NCBI GenBank assembly: GCA_958450325.1
Contig: OY288246.1
Span: forward strand, 38,186,544 to 38,250,543
Length of the DNA: 64,000 nucleotides
Direction: 5' to 3'
Source of the DNA: Agrostemma githago
Lineage: Eukaryota; Streptophyta; Magnoliopsida; Caryophyllales; Caryophyllaceae
A program made the position numbers and the translations under genes. The notes beneath the pieces are model-generated. The model was not told where the DNA came from and searched no databases. It saw only the letters and a program-made list of their open reading frames with translations. This document shows, piece after piece, positions 20,536 to 32,412 of the stretch (the stretch's first letter is position 1; the number at the start of each line of letters is the position of its first letter).

Positions 20536-22568
20536 TCTCCTCCCCCTTGAAAAGGAATTGTCCTCAATTCTGAAATGCCATCTTCATCAAGATAAAGAGA
20601 AAGATTTTCCACTTGGAACGTGGCTTGAACTCCATAATCATCCGGCAACTTCATCTTGCAAGCATTGTTGTTTCCCTTGTATGGAACTTCTGGTTGTGGC
20701 TTCAACTTGTTCTTTCCTTTGTTTGGAAACTTCTCCTTTCTTAAGTTAACCAAAGCCAAATCACCCTTTTGGAAGAGTCTCGTTTTTCTGTTTTTGTTGG
20801 GCTCTCCTTTGTAGGTTTCTCTCGTTATATACTCTAAAATAGAATGCCCTGGGACACAAAGATGGTTTCCTTTAAAAGAAAGTTCTTCCTGCAAAACAAA
20901 CTCATCAAAAGTACCAAGAGAACCAGCCTTGTACTCGGTAAGTACATCAGCCTCCGTGGAGTAATAGCCCTTCAAGGATTTGAATCCAAGCTCATTTTCA
21001 ACCTTAACTGGTTCCCCTTTAGTAACCATGATGGCATCACACTCGCCCTCTTCCATGGCATGTTCTCCCACATTTTTACTAGCAAACATTGAGAGGTTGG
21101 GTTTTCCGACTCGATTAGCTAGCATGTTACATACGTTTTGAGGTGTCATGGGTTTGAGCACAATCTTCTTTCCCTTATCACTTAATTCGTACTCATTCCT
21201 TCTCCCATGGTGAACTACGTCTCTATCAAATTGCCAAGGACGGCCTAATAGTATGTGACAAGCGTCCATAGGAATAACATCACATAAGACCTCATCTACA
21301 TAGGAACCCATGGTCAATCCAACCCTTACTTGTTTAGTGACCCTTACTTTGTTCCCGTTGTTTAACCAATGTAGTGCATAAGGGTTAGGGTGATTAGTAG
21401 TAGCTAGACCTAGTTTGTCTACCATTTCAGTTGAGGCAACGTTGGTACAACTACCTCCATCAATGATTAAACTACACCATTTGTCTTTAACTTGACACTT
21501 AGTATGGAATAGTTGGTCTCTTTGTTCGGTGTCATGTTGAATGGGGTTAGCATGTAGAGTACGTAGTACTAAGAGTGTGTCATAAGCCGGGGGTTCATAA
21601 GCCTCAAAATCTTCTTCTTCCTCTTCCCCTCCTTCATTAACATTGAAAACAGCCCCTATACGTTGTTCCTCTTCCCATATTTCATCCCTAATGGTGATCA
21701 CTTCTCTTAAGGTCACAACTCTTTTATTGGGACAAGCGTTTTTGTAGTGACCAAACCCTTGACACTTGAAACAACGTACTTTGGAAAGACTAGTTTCAGT
21801 GGGTGTTTTGGGAGTAGATTGGGGTGGGGCTGCGGGGTTATTCTTATTAGTGAAGGGTTGATTAGTATTAGCAGAATTGACCTTATTAACTTCATCCGTT
21901 CGTGGCCAAGTATGACTCTTACTAGACTCACCCTCATGTTTTCCCTTCCCTTGTGCCTCAATTTTTAGACACAACCCACACAAAGTATCAAAATCAGAGT
22001 ATGGACATAAATCAACCGTATTAGCAATACTACGATTTAGCCCACGTAAGAACCTAGCCATTTTTATCTCTTCGTTTTCTTCTACTTCCCCCATTAGAAC
22101 CAAGTTCTCAAATTCTTCAATGTACTCACTAACACTCATTCTTCCTTGTACAAGGTTAGCAATCTTTTTGTATAAGGATAACTTGTGCGTAGTTGGAACA
22201 TACCTCTTACGTAGTTTACGTTTTAAGGACTCCCAAGAAGAAATCTTACCCTTTCCATTCCTGGTGCGTTGTACCTTAAGCCCTTCATACCAAAGGGAAG
22301 CCCCTTTGCTTAGCTTTAGGATGGCGTATTTGCACCTCTCCTCGTCCTCCAAATCCTTGAAGTCAAAGAGCTTCTCCATGTTTCTTTCCCATTCCAAGTA
22401 AACTTCAGGGTCAGTACCACCATTAAACTCAGGAAGTTCATTTACCTTGATCTTGTCCACCGGTTCCCTTCTTGCTTGGAAGCGAGAATTTCTGGGTTGG
22501 TAGTTCTCCCACGCCCTCTTTAGCTGTTCCAAGAAGGTAGGATCTTCAAAGTTCAATACTCCTGCCAT
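20412..22568 (-). CDS. Gag-protease fused in frame to integrase N- and C-terminal remnants
   Basis: 718 codons from ATG at 22568. Gag core at about residues 100-200 (KLRKRYVPTTHKLSLYKKIA, SVSEYIEEFENL); CCHC knuckle CFKCQGFGHYKNAC near 265-280; protease-like site IIDGGSCTN near 370 and GRPWQFDRDVVHHGR near 445. Near 540-570 a piece resembling the integrase zinc-domain start (SFKGNHLCVPGHS) appears, and from about 595 the integrase C-terminal segment GDLALVNLRKEKFP ... ATFQVENLSLYL. RT, RNase H and the integrase catalytic core are deleted, yet the frame is open throughout. It runs through the PPT and 41 codons into the 3' LTR. Gag could still assemble particles; the active-site Gly in DGG replaces the canonical Ser/Thr, as in relatives. 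Confidence 0.88.
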   Translation of the reverse strand: MAGVLNFEDPTFLEQLKRAWENYQPRNSRFQARREPVDKIKVNELPEFNGGTDPEVYLEWERNMEKLFDFKDLEDEERCKYAILKLSKGASLWYEGLKVQRTRNGKGKISSWESLKRKLRKRYVPTTHKLSLYKKIANLVQGRMSVSEYIEEFENLVLMGEVEENEEIKMARFLRGLNRSIANTVDLCPYSDFDTLCGLCLKIEAQGKGKHEGESSKSHTWPRTDEVNKVNSANTNQPFTNKNNPAAPPQSTPKTPTETSLSKVRCFKCQGFGHYKNACPNKRVVTLREVITIRDEIWEEEQRIGAVFNVNEGGEEEEEDFEAYEPPAYDTLLVLRTLHANPIQHDTEQRDQLFHTKCQVKDKWCSLIIDGGSCTNVASTEMVDKLGLATTNHPNPYALHWLNNGNKVRVTKQVRVGLTMGSYVDEVLCDVIPMDACHILLGRPWQFDRDVVHHGRRNEYELSDKGKKIVLKPMTPQNVCNMLANRVGKPNLSMFASKNVGEHAMEEGECDAIMVTKGEPVKVENELGFKSLKGYYSTEADVLTEYKAGSLGTFDEFVLQEELSFKGNHLCVPGHSILEYITRETYKGEPNKNRKTRLFQKGDLALVNLRKEKFPNKGKNKLKPQPEVPYKGNNNACKMKLPDDYGVQATFQVENLSLYLDEDGISELRTIPFQGGGDDPNQGATKELNEVTSAPNGLSPATLAPTTSLVVCLLQKVS
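20536..20548 (-). other. Polypurine tract
   Basis: AAGGGGGAGGAGA on the minus strand, immediately before the 3' LTR; primes plus-strand DNA synthesis. It is also translated as part of the 718-codon frame. Confidence 0.88.
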
Positions 22569-22593
22569 GCCTTACGTCTAATGGATGACCAAA

Positions 22594-22605
22594 GCTCTGA
22601 TACCA
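22594..22605 (-). other. Primer-binding site, tRNA-iMet type
   Basis: TGGTATCAGAGC on the minus strand, 4 bases inside the 5' LTR. Confidence 0.92.
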
Positions 22606-22609
22606 CTAA

Positions 22610-23373
22610 TGATGTGAGTTAATATGAACTTTGAAACAAGAACGTGAAGAATGATTAGTATTCTGAAATGAACGTAAACAAAGTAACCAAAACAGATGGT
22701 AAGGATAGTTTGAGGATGAATAAACCGTAACCAAGGGATAGTATGCTTAGTGAAGTAGACCTATACTCCAACAAAGCGGGTGCTAAATCAAACACGCGAT
22801 TGAAGTAGCGAGTTTAGAGCTTGTAACGCGACTAACTCTAGACTTTGTCTTGTAAACAACAAGGACGTAAAAGAAAGCTTAGCTTTACTCAGTTTTGTAA
22901 TGTCAATATTGGATGTTTTATTCATTCAAGTAGATGGCTATATATAGCCTACAAAAGACCCTTAAACCGGCTGGTTAGGGTGACAATAACAAAGCTACAT
23001 GGTGACAAAAAACAAAGCTTAAACCTATTGTGAACTAGGAGCTAAAAACAAAGCTTAAACCTATGTGAACTAGGAGTTAAAAACAAAGCTAACAAGAGAG
23101 CATTTAGACGTGTACACCATGTGAACACAATCAGCTTCAAACACCCTTATAGCTTCAGTACACTCCCCATGCTTGAGTGACTGTGAACCCAAGTTAATGC
23201 CTTCAAATTACCTTGATTATTTGCTCCTTTTACTCGTCCCACATACGAGCTAGCTCACCTTTTGAAGTAGGCATACTACTAAGCTGGTAGTAGGTGCTAA
23301 TGTGGTTGGACTAAGACCATTAGGAGCTGAGGTGACTTCATTGAGCTCCTTAGTAGCTCCTTGATTCGGATCA
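22610..23373 (-). repeat. 5' LTR of the young family A element
   Basis: 764 bp, bounded by TGATGTGAG and TTCGGATCA on the plus strand, near-identical to 19716-20535 apart from the 57-bp indel. Confidence 0.92.
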
Positions 23374-23549
23374 CAATCTAAGTAGTACTTATATGTTAAT
23401 ATCAATTGATTGTAGGTGATGGATGTTTTAGAGGTCTTTTAACCCGCTTGATTGTGGTTGTGACCTGCTATCTAGTTAAGGTTATCCTTACTCAGTTTAC
23501 GTTGTATGTATGCATGATGTATGATATGTAATGGTAAAATGGTGATATT

Positions 23550-23645
23550 GAGATTGAGGCTGTGTGCCCGTTGAAATTCGGCTATGTGCCTATTGAGATT
23601 GCGGCCGTGTGCCTATCGAAATTGCGGCTGTGTGCCTATTGAGAG
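23550..23645 (+). repeat. 23-bp minisatellite, four copies
   Basis: Unit close to GCTGTGTGCCTATTGAGATT plus GCG, four tandem copies with few changes, inside the LTR 18695-24244. Confidence 0.85.
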
Positions 23646-24244
23646 AAGCTAGCTAGGACTAGCTAGGCCCGGTTGATCTCGGGACCTTCCCTGATGTTTC
23701 TTCCTAGGAGAGCCTAGGAGGGGTGTGCACACTCGGACTGACGGGGCGTGACTGCGGTCGCGATAGTGATAATAGGGATGATGATGATGAGGAGGAGGAT
23801 ACTGATACTGATGTTTGTGATGTTGGTTGTACTAATGTTATTTAATGTTATCGTAAACTGATCTGGTGTGTATGTCTGACGTGTTTGTGATGATCCGATT
23901 GATAATTTCGATCAATTGGGGAGCAGTCTATAATGCAGGTTATGTATATTCTGTTGTGTTTGGATGCTGGAATACATGTATAGGGTTGGGGTGAGCGCGA
24001 CTTATGAGTCTGGACGTAGCACGGGTGAACGCGTAGGCATTCCTGTCATATAGATCATATTTATAGTTTCCGTTGTGTATCTAGAGTTGTAATAGTTAAT
24101 GAGTTGTAATGTTTTAAATAATATGGTCGATTTGGCATTCCATGTTGTATTGTAATGAGCTACTTCCTCGGGAAACCGAGATGGTAGCATCTTTATTTAC
24201 TTGGGAATGTCTGGTAAGGCTCCTACGTAAATGAGGGTGTTACA

Positions 24245-24450
24245 ACCCCGATCCAGACGCCTGAGGGTCAAGGCGTCTCATGGCGTGCGCCTGAACCTTC
24301 GGGTTAGAGCATGATCGCAATAATTCGTTATCGAGTGTATTCGATATCATTTTCAAATATCGCTCTAAGCGCCCGATGTTGACTTCGTAGTCAAATGTCG
24401 CGCGTAAAAGAGCTGTCGATAATCTAAGTGGTACAAAACCCTATGACTTC
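24245..24450. other. Short spacer, nothing recognised
   Basis: About 200 bp between two LTRs; no reading frame or repeat that I can name. Confidence 0.5.
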
Positions 24451-27400
24451 TATAACACCCTTGATTTTATAAATTAAATTAAATTAAATTAAATTTATAT
24501 TCGTATTTTTATTTTATTTACGATTTAACTCATAATTCTTAAAATTATTATAAAACGAATTTATCGTTTAATCGTTTCAAACTCCTAAAATTCTACTCCG
24601 TATTTGTCTTGGAAACTCTTCTTATATTTAAAACTTATTTTTATTTTTTTTTGATTTATTTTACACATTTAATTTAATTCTTATCGAAAGTCTATTTCGG
24701 TGATTTTAATTCTAAATTCTTTTTATTATTTATATTTAAGCTCGAAATTCTATTTTCGGCTCGAAGTTCATTTATTTTAAGTTTTGTCAAAACATCTATT
24801 ACCTTTCTTTGAAAAACCAATTTAATTCACTTTATCGAATACTTATTATTTTTCGAAAAATACTATTTCATCGTCTAATTATTTATTTTTTTAAGCTTCG
24901 TTTTCGTCTCGAATAGTTTATTTACTCATTTTATTTGACAACCCGTTTATTTATTAATTTTATTGATTCGTTTTTAATTCGATACATGGGTCAGTCAACT
25001 TATCGTTATGGAATTCGGCTCCTACCCGATTCATTTAATCAAACCGTATTTTTTCCTTTTACTCACTTTATTTTTGAGGTGATTCATTTCCCCTTCCCAC
25101 TTGTTTAATGATTCTTTCCCTCTTCTCTTTTATTTACACTGCTTCGTTCATTTGTTTGGTTCACTCCCTTTGCCTTTCTTTCTGCTCCACCGCTTCCCCT
25201 TTACGTACTACCCTATTCATTCCTCCTTCCTCTTCATCTTCGCCTTATCCGCTCACCCATATTCATCATCATGAATCGCCCTTTTTCTCTTCTTATTCCT
25301 TTTGTTGCATCGTTTTACTCTGTGCAACCTCCTCTTCGTCATCTCATTGTACTGCCTCTCTTTTCCTCTGCTATTGTCTGCTTGATCTTGATCGTTGTCG
25401 ACTGCCAGGGTGACGCCTGGTTTGTTAGGTAGCCCTTTTTCTCCTCTTCTTCTTCTTTTTCCACGTTTGGTCTGTTGATGGTCCGTTTTTACAAATTTCG
25501 TTTTGCTGCTGGTATTGACGTTAATTCTGTTGCTACTGTCCTCATCGTACTGCTGCTATATTCGTATTTGATGTTCTGCGCTGTTGATCTATTGCGTTGC
25601 TGGTGGTCACTGTATTATTATCGTTGTTTAGGCTATTAGTGTGTCGATTCTTACTCTCAGTTGTTTCGCATCTGCTATTGTATTTATCGACTTTGTTGAT
25701 GTTCGGACTATTGCTCTCTTCCTCTGTTTCATCTCGTTTGTCTCTTTGCTTTGTCGTGTTTCTGCTGGTTTTGTAGCACGTTTTGCTCTCTTCCTTCTCC
25801 TCCGCCTTATTCTTCATATTTCTGTGTTGTTCTGATCCGTCGCTGCTGTACATCGCCCTTGTTGTTCTCCTATCATCTGCCCAATGTGCGTTTTATGCTA
25901 CTGTAATACGCTCTTCTGCTAATCCATTTCACCTTTTTGCCTCCTACGTCTTCTGTGTTATTGATGTTTGGTTATTCCATAGCCGTTGTTCTATGGTTGT
26001 CCCTTGGTTCCGTTCTTGTCGTCGTCTTCATTCTGGTAGCTGTATGTTACTATTTTTGCACTTGTTGTCCGTCATATGCTCCTGTTCTTGTTATTCTTTC
26101 CTTGTCTGACTCGTGCGTTTGGTGTATCGTTAGTGCTCGAAGTTCGTCCGTGCTAAATTGTTTACACGTTGTCTCTGGGGTTTGTCCATCCTATCGGTGC
26201 CCCTGGATACCACCGAGTTAGTGGTTGTCGTCGTAATAAGAACTCGACGAAGGTTTGCGTATATTTCCCGATTTTGGTGGAGTCATGAAGTTGTACAAAA
26301 GAGCAAGTGCCCGAGACAACTTTTGAGATTGTGAGTGGAGCTTGAACTATTAGAAGAGCAAATGCTTTGAAGTTATCGATCCGACTTAAGGTAACTTTAG
26401 GACGTTACTCGGTATTATATCGTATGTTTGAGTAGTAGTATGTAGTAAATATTTTAACTTCGGTTTTCTAATCTTAGTTATTTATTATTTGCTAATAATA
26501 TTATTTTTTTTAAATTGTGTACGTTATAAATATTTTACAACTTTCGATATCGTTTTATAAATCGTTAATAATTTTATTATTTATGATCATTTATAATATT
26601 TTGTTTGTTATCGTGACACTAGTAACTAAATAATGTCGATTTCATATTTTCGTCATATTTCGTTAATTTATAATTTTAACTCAAAATAGTATTTTATATT
26701 ATAATCGAGATTTGTATATTTGTTCAAAAAATTAATTTCGTTTTATGACTTATATTAATAAATGAGAGAGTAGTCGATTTTGTTTTAAATACATTTTTAG
26801 TCGAGACTATTTTCCCTAATAATTTCTCATTTGTCTACGATTGATTATTTTTAGTAAAATCAGTATTATTTATTGATAAAATCTATTTGCTAAAACTAAT
26901 TTGAAAGCTTTATAGAATCCAATTTAATTTATAAAACTCATCGACTCAATTAATTTTGATATCATTTTCTTAAAATATCTCTTTTCTGAAAATTTATAGT
27001 TTTAACTCGATTTCCTGATTATTTATAAAATACTATATATTGACTTATTATATTTTATTTATATTTTGAGTAACGAATTTAGAAATATATTAAAGGTACG
27101 ATTAACGACGATAATAATAAAATGTTAATTTCATTAGAAATGATATTTTTATACATTTCACTTATTTTAATAACTTACGAATTTTCTATAAAAATATTTC
27201 TATTTTAAGTAAGTTTCTAAAATTAGTAAGTTTATATTTATAGAAAGTTTCCCTTTTAATATAAGATGTTTATTCCTTTTATCCTCATAATGATTATATC
27301 TTTTGAATATTGATAATGACTTTGTTTTGGAGTAATGGAATAAAGACAAGTGTGGGGTTAGAGTAAATATAGTGTAGGATGTACGTTTTTGCCATCAACT

Positions 27401-28178
27401 ATAAAGCCGGTGTGCCTATTTGTGGCACATTTGTCGTTGAACTGACGTAGTTTCGCCCAGGAGAGTGTGCATTGTGCCCTTAAGCTAGATCTCGCATCCT
27501 ATTAGTCGCCGTCAGTTGAACTGGATACATTTGGTATCCAGGAGGGGTGTATACTACTTAAACCAGGACCTCGCTGCATGCAGTCCTGTTATAGCTGAGT
27601 TACCTAGTTAGAGACTAGATTCTGTTATGAGTTAAGTTTACAGTTCTCAAAACTAGTTTCCAGTATTATCCTATTGAAAGTCTAGCCTTGTGCACACTGA
27701 TCGAATTTTCATAACGCCATTTTTGAATATTTATATTATCGATTGATTTTGATTTGCAGGTTGGCAAGTGTTTTAAGTTTCGTTGAAAACTTATTTTTAT
27801 TATATCGTTTTAATGTTTTCTCTTTTTAAATATTTTGATATAATAATACTATTATTTTTCCATATGATAATATGGCTAGGAGAACGTCCGAGTTACTCCC
27901 CACTGACGTGGCAGTTATGTTTATAACATGATAGGTATTTGCTGCTGGGTTTTGGGTGTGAGCTAGTGAGTAGCGTGGATCCTACTCTTTCTTATTCATG
28001 TAATTTATGGATTTGCATGAACCCGTTTGGAGAATTTTTCTTTTTAGCCCTTTTGTAAAAAGAGGCCTTTGTATTGACTTACCATTTCTTTTAATAAGAT
28101 ATAGTTTGTCAGTGTGTTTTAATCTCACCCTACAGTGTTTCCGCCACTGTATTGCGTTAGATTTTCTAGGGAATTACA
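24451..28178 (+). repeat. 5' LTR, 3.7 kb
   Basis: Starts TATAACACCC (a TG to TA change from the TGTAACACCC of the partner at 38653) and ends GGGAATTACA. The first 960 bp match 38653-39604 closely. The second half (27230-27560) matches the LTR piece at 58690-59040. Small reading frames around 25108-26221 are repeated or unconserved between copies and are not genes. Confidence 0.8.
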
Positions 28179-28180
28179 GT

Positions 28181-28192
28181 TGGTATCAAAGC
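28181..28192 (+). other. Primer-binding site, tRNA-Met type
   Basis: TGGTATCAAAGC two bases after the LTR end; one mismatch from the usual TGGTATCAGAGC. Confidence 0.75.
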
Positions 28193-30236
28193 ATTGTTGC
28201 TCCCGACGCTTACACTTGATTCTAGGGAAAATACCAGTAAATGATTTGAACAAAAAAAAATATTAGTGAGAGATGGGTAAAAATCAAAATAAGGACTTAA
28301 CTGTTAGGTTTATATGTTCTTGTAACTCAATGATTAGCATTGAGTATTTGTTACTTTTGTCTGAACAAGATGCTGACGTGACGCTGCTCTAGATCGGGAC
28401 AATAACTACTTAGAACTATCAACGCCTACTAAGTCGAGTGGACAACTTGGTGCTCCAAGAAAGATGCCGATGGTGACTTTTCAACTCTGGTTCAGTTTGC
28501 TTGAGCTACAGGCCAAGCCAGATGATCAAGAGTAGATTTCTGTTTCATGATGTTGCAGTAGATCCAGGTGGAGCAACCCAAGACTTGTGTGCTCGTTCCT
28601 CTACAAGAAGATGAAGTAATTCATTTAGTTCCCTCGTGAGCTCTGGAGGCCCGAAGATTCTCCTCTGGTTCAAGAACTTAGTAATATAGGATCATCGATT
28701 CTTTTCTTCCTTCCTCTACTTCTTCCAATTCTTCTCTTATATATTCTCGTCTTCATTCTTGTGATAAATCTTTGTTTAATTCTCTTATTTTACCATCTTC
28801 TCTCTTGAAATTCTTTGGTGTGACTGATTCTGTCTTAGTAAACCCCGTGAGAGTTAAGTTATAGATGTTTGAGGTTTAGTAAACCCTTGTTACCTGATTT
28901 GAGGATTGTGAGTCTACCCTATCTTCTAAGCAAGTAAGAAATTCTTAAGGATTGATTTGAAAGGTATTAATTAAAAGAATTAGGATGATACTTTAGACAC
29001 TGAACCTTGGGTTATAGGTTACTTTGATTATTTTGGAGTAGAGTTGAATATACTTTGGAGTAGCAAGAGTATGTCATATTTGATGGATACCTAGTACCTA
29101 ACCTAGAACCGAACAAAGTGTAACTGATAATATTACTTTGGGATTCTTGCCTAATGCTTATTTGATGGATGCATCGTGAATATTTGGGATTATAGAGTAT
29201 TACTTAAAGTGTTACCCTGAGTGTTGTGGTACTATTAAAGGTTTTTATTATTGTCGTTAGAAATTTTGGTTGACATAGATTACCCGTGTTTCTTAAGGGT
29301 CAGATCGTTGATTGTTGTCTAAGATTGTAACCAATGAACTTTGGAGTTGAGTGGTCTAACTTGGATAAATTGTTGTAGTCCTTGAAGAAGAGAACTATCT
29401 TGCACAATCATAGTTTGGTTTTACTGTGTTGTTTTGAGGGATACTTTGATGCCAATCATTTTGATGAAATTTACCGTTCAGAACTCTTTGACCAGCGAGA
29501 TTGTGACTTCGTTGAGTTATTAAACATATTATGGTTGCCTTGTTGTAATTAGGCATTTGATGGACAGAAACCTTAGTCGAATGACGTATTTGAAGATCTG
29601 AGTGTTTGCGCCACTACCTATAGTTTGAGCGTGTTTGAGGATTTATTGTACTTTCTCAACTTCTGTACTTGTGGCATTATAGATATGTTGGTGACCATTG
29701 TTGAGGATTTTGTGTCGAACCTTGTTAAATTGGTGGATCTTGTTAATGTTCCTTACTCGAGGAATTTTGGGGTATACCTCGAGTTCAACCCTTGAGCTTT
29801 GAATTTAGGAGCCTTGTCGCTAATGAGTTTAAGTGTATCCGGATAACCCTTGGAATCTTACTTTTGGAGATTAGATTCTAAATCATTTGTGGATTATTAC
29901 CATATTAATTTAAAGATAAAGAAGTATGTGTGACTTTTATTGGAGACTGTAATGGTTCATAATCTTGGTAGTTGTAAATAGGCTCAGTGTTCTCTTTGGG
30001 TTTAGGAGCCCGTGTTTGTGGGAGTCCTGCAAGGAATCTCGAGATGGTTAATTTATTCTCTAATTCTGAGAGCTCTAATTGACTCTCAACTTCGTTCCTA
30101 CCCTTAGCTTTTCTTAAATCCTGCTACTTCTTCTTCGGCCTTTCCCTTCGCCTTCTTTATCGGGTTTGAAAATTTTTGTCTCGATTGGTCGTTGACCTTG
30201 ACTCTATTTATCCGTTTACTTTTTTCCCGAACCTAT
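28193..30236 (+). other. Degraded retroelement interior, no frame left
   Basis: Follows the PBS, where leader and gag are expected, but every frame is broken by many stops and no CCHC or protease motif can be read. Treated as element interior from position only. Confidence 0.5.
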
Positions 30237-32254
30237 TGTAACAACCCAGATTTTCGATGACTTAAATTAATAGATAATGCGGAAAGTTATGTAAGTCATT
30301 TAATTAAAATTATATCAGAGTGTAAATAAATCCGGATCGCTACGGATCCTTCCAATAAACGACTATTAATTACATAGTCTTGATTCACTTAGTACAAAAT
30401 ATAGATTGTATTTTATACAAACATATTATTAAATCTCTCTCGCTCGATTCCCCAACGTCTTAGACCTGCAAAAAAAACTGTGGACGCTGAGCTGGACAGC
30501 AACCAAGCCGTTCATCTAACATCACCTCAAACACATAAGACAATCATGTGAATAACAAATAATATGCTTATAAAAATAATAAAGGATATCACGTAACATA
30601 TAGTTTCCTTTAATTCAATTAACCAACATGTGAGGTGATGAAAACAGTAAGGTTTAAAAGATGGGACATTGGCAGCCATTTGATTTTTAAATCATTTTTC
30701 ACGTAAACAGAGAATAAACACACGAGTCGTGGCTCCTAGTATCACCGCTACACCCTATTGGCTTGCATTTCACCAATAGAAGTAACTGTGTTACCGACTC
30801 GTAGACCGAATCGATCTTATGAGGTTTACATCTCACCCATAAGGCTCAATTGGGCCCGAACTTCTATTATATTATACGTTTATTCAAACGGGGCTCTGGG
30901 TTGAAATGAAAGTTGATGATTACATTCTCTGCATCACCAAGAGGGAACCCGGAGTTTTCAGAATCTTGTTCTGCCCCCACTACCTAGGTGGTAATACTGA
31001 TCAAGTACTTGTCTATACATGTGCACATACCCTACGTAGACTCTTGAACCGCAGCTCTCACTGCCGTAGTACGACTACCTTAAACACTAGGTCGACTCTC
31101 GAACCGCAGCCTTCGAGTCTGCTTTTCATTACAAGTGCAGTCGAAACACCACGCATGGTAGGATCCAACACAAGCTATTTGTCCCAGACTCGCATAGTAA
31201 ACTTTATATAAAAGTCGCCCGTGAACAAGTTGTACATTATTTGGTGACCTTCAATAATTGGCCGGACTCATTTGAAACAGTCAAATCCTCAAATACTTAA
31301 TTTCAGTGTGACAACGTTACACTTTAATCCTCAAGTGTCACTCGAAACATTATATCCCAAATATCGTATTATATTTTTAAAATAGTAAATTCTTTAAAAT
31401 GAAGTTTTATATAAAAATAAAATTTAAGGTATAATAATAATAAAATATTATTTTAAAATTTATAGTTTCTGAAAAATATAGAAATTTCTGAAAAATATAA
31501 GTTAAGTCGTACTTAGTCGATTTACAAAATTTGACGAAAAATCATTTTTAAAAATATTTATAAATGTCGTGTAAAAATTTCGGAATAAAACAAATCCATT
31601 TATTTTAGAAAAATAAAAATTATAAATTTGTACCTATATAAAATAATAAGTGAAATTTTATTAAAATAAGATTTTGTAGGTTACTAATTTACTCTATTAT
31701 TATAATATATAAACAAATGTAAAAGTACTAAAGAAAATATTAAATGCGACCAAAATTACAATTATATAAAATACATACAAATATAAGTACATAGAATAAA
31801 TATACATCGTAAATAGAATTAAATAAATAAAATGATATAAGTAAATTTTATTATTTTAAGTTCTTTTATTTATTTTCTCGTTTTTCATATAAACAGAAAT
31901 GTAAAGGTGATAAATAAATAAATTAAACAAGTGATAATTTAGTCGAGTTGAATTTAGTCGTAAGAAAATATCAAGTAACTTTTTTATATATACATAAGTA
32001 ATTTAGTCATACAAATAAGCCTAAATATTTAAGTAAGCAATTTATTAAGTTAGTAACACAATATACGTATATATAAGAAATGTTGTTAGAAGAAAAGTTT
32101 GGTTACCATAATAGCTATTACGCAGTATTTATTAACATTATTAAGAAATAAAGGTCGAAATGATTTGACCCAAATACGGTTCTAGAAAAGTAATTCCGCC
32201 ACTAAACAACTCTTCATTCCCGATGCTCCAATTATTGAAAAAAACGAGGGAATA

Positions 32255-32405
32255 AATATAGTATATAGTACAGAGTATATAATACAGTAAGTAGTACGTA
32301 GTACGTAGTACGTAGTAAGTATTATATGTAGGACGGAGTAGTACGTATGGAGTAGTATGTACGTAGGAATATGTAGTAGTAATATGTACTAAGGAGTAGT
32401 TAGCA
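32255..32405. repeat. Degenerate GTAGTACGTA simple repeat
   Basis: Imperfect 7-12-bp iterations of GTAGTACGTA and GGAGTAGTA just left of the hAT element. Confidence 0.75.
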
Positions 32406-32412
32406 CTATATA

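Larger units (their letters stand above)
19716..23373 (-). mobile_element. Young internally deleted chromovirus-type element (family A)
   Basis: A 3658-bp minus-strand element with LTRs at 22610-23373 (5') and 19716-20535 (3'), flanked by a perfect 5-bp TSD CAATC (19711-19715 and 23374-23378). It has a tRNA-iMet-type PBS (22594-22605), a polypurine tract (20536-20548) and one 718-codon frame. RT, RNase H and the integrase core are gone. The LTRs differ by about three substitutions plus one 57-bp and one 1-bp indel, so insertion is recent. It needs proteins from another element to move. Confidence 0.93.
18695..24244 (+). repeat. Gypsy 3' or solo LTR (1.9 kb), split by a younger element
   Basis: Starts TGTAATACCCG directly after a PPT (AAGGAGGGTAGAT) and ends GGGTGTTACA at 24244. 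Removing the insertion at 19716-23378 leaves about 1887 bp. It includes a TATA-poor, AT-rich 5' half with GAGAGAGAAATAGG-type purine runs and a minisatellite at 23550-23645. No coding sequence. Confidence 0.75.

Noticed and set aside
25108..26221. Leu/Ser-rich ORFs resembling membrane proteins (also 39300-39611)
   Set aside because: Pyrimidine-rich LTR sequence; the frame is not kept between the two LTR copies and no start context or domain supports it.
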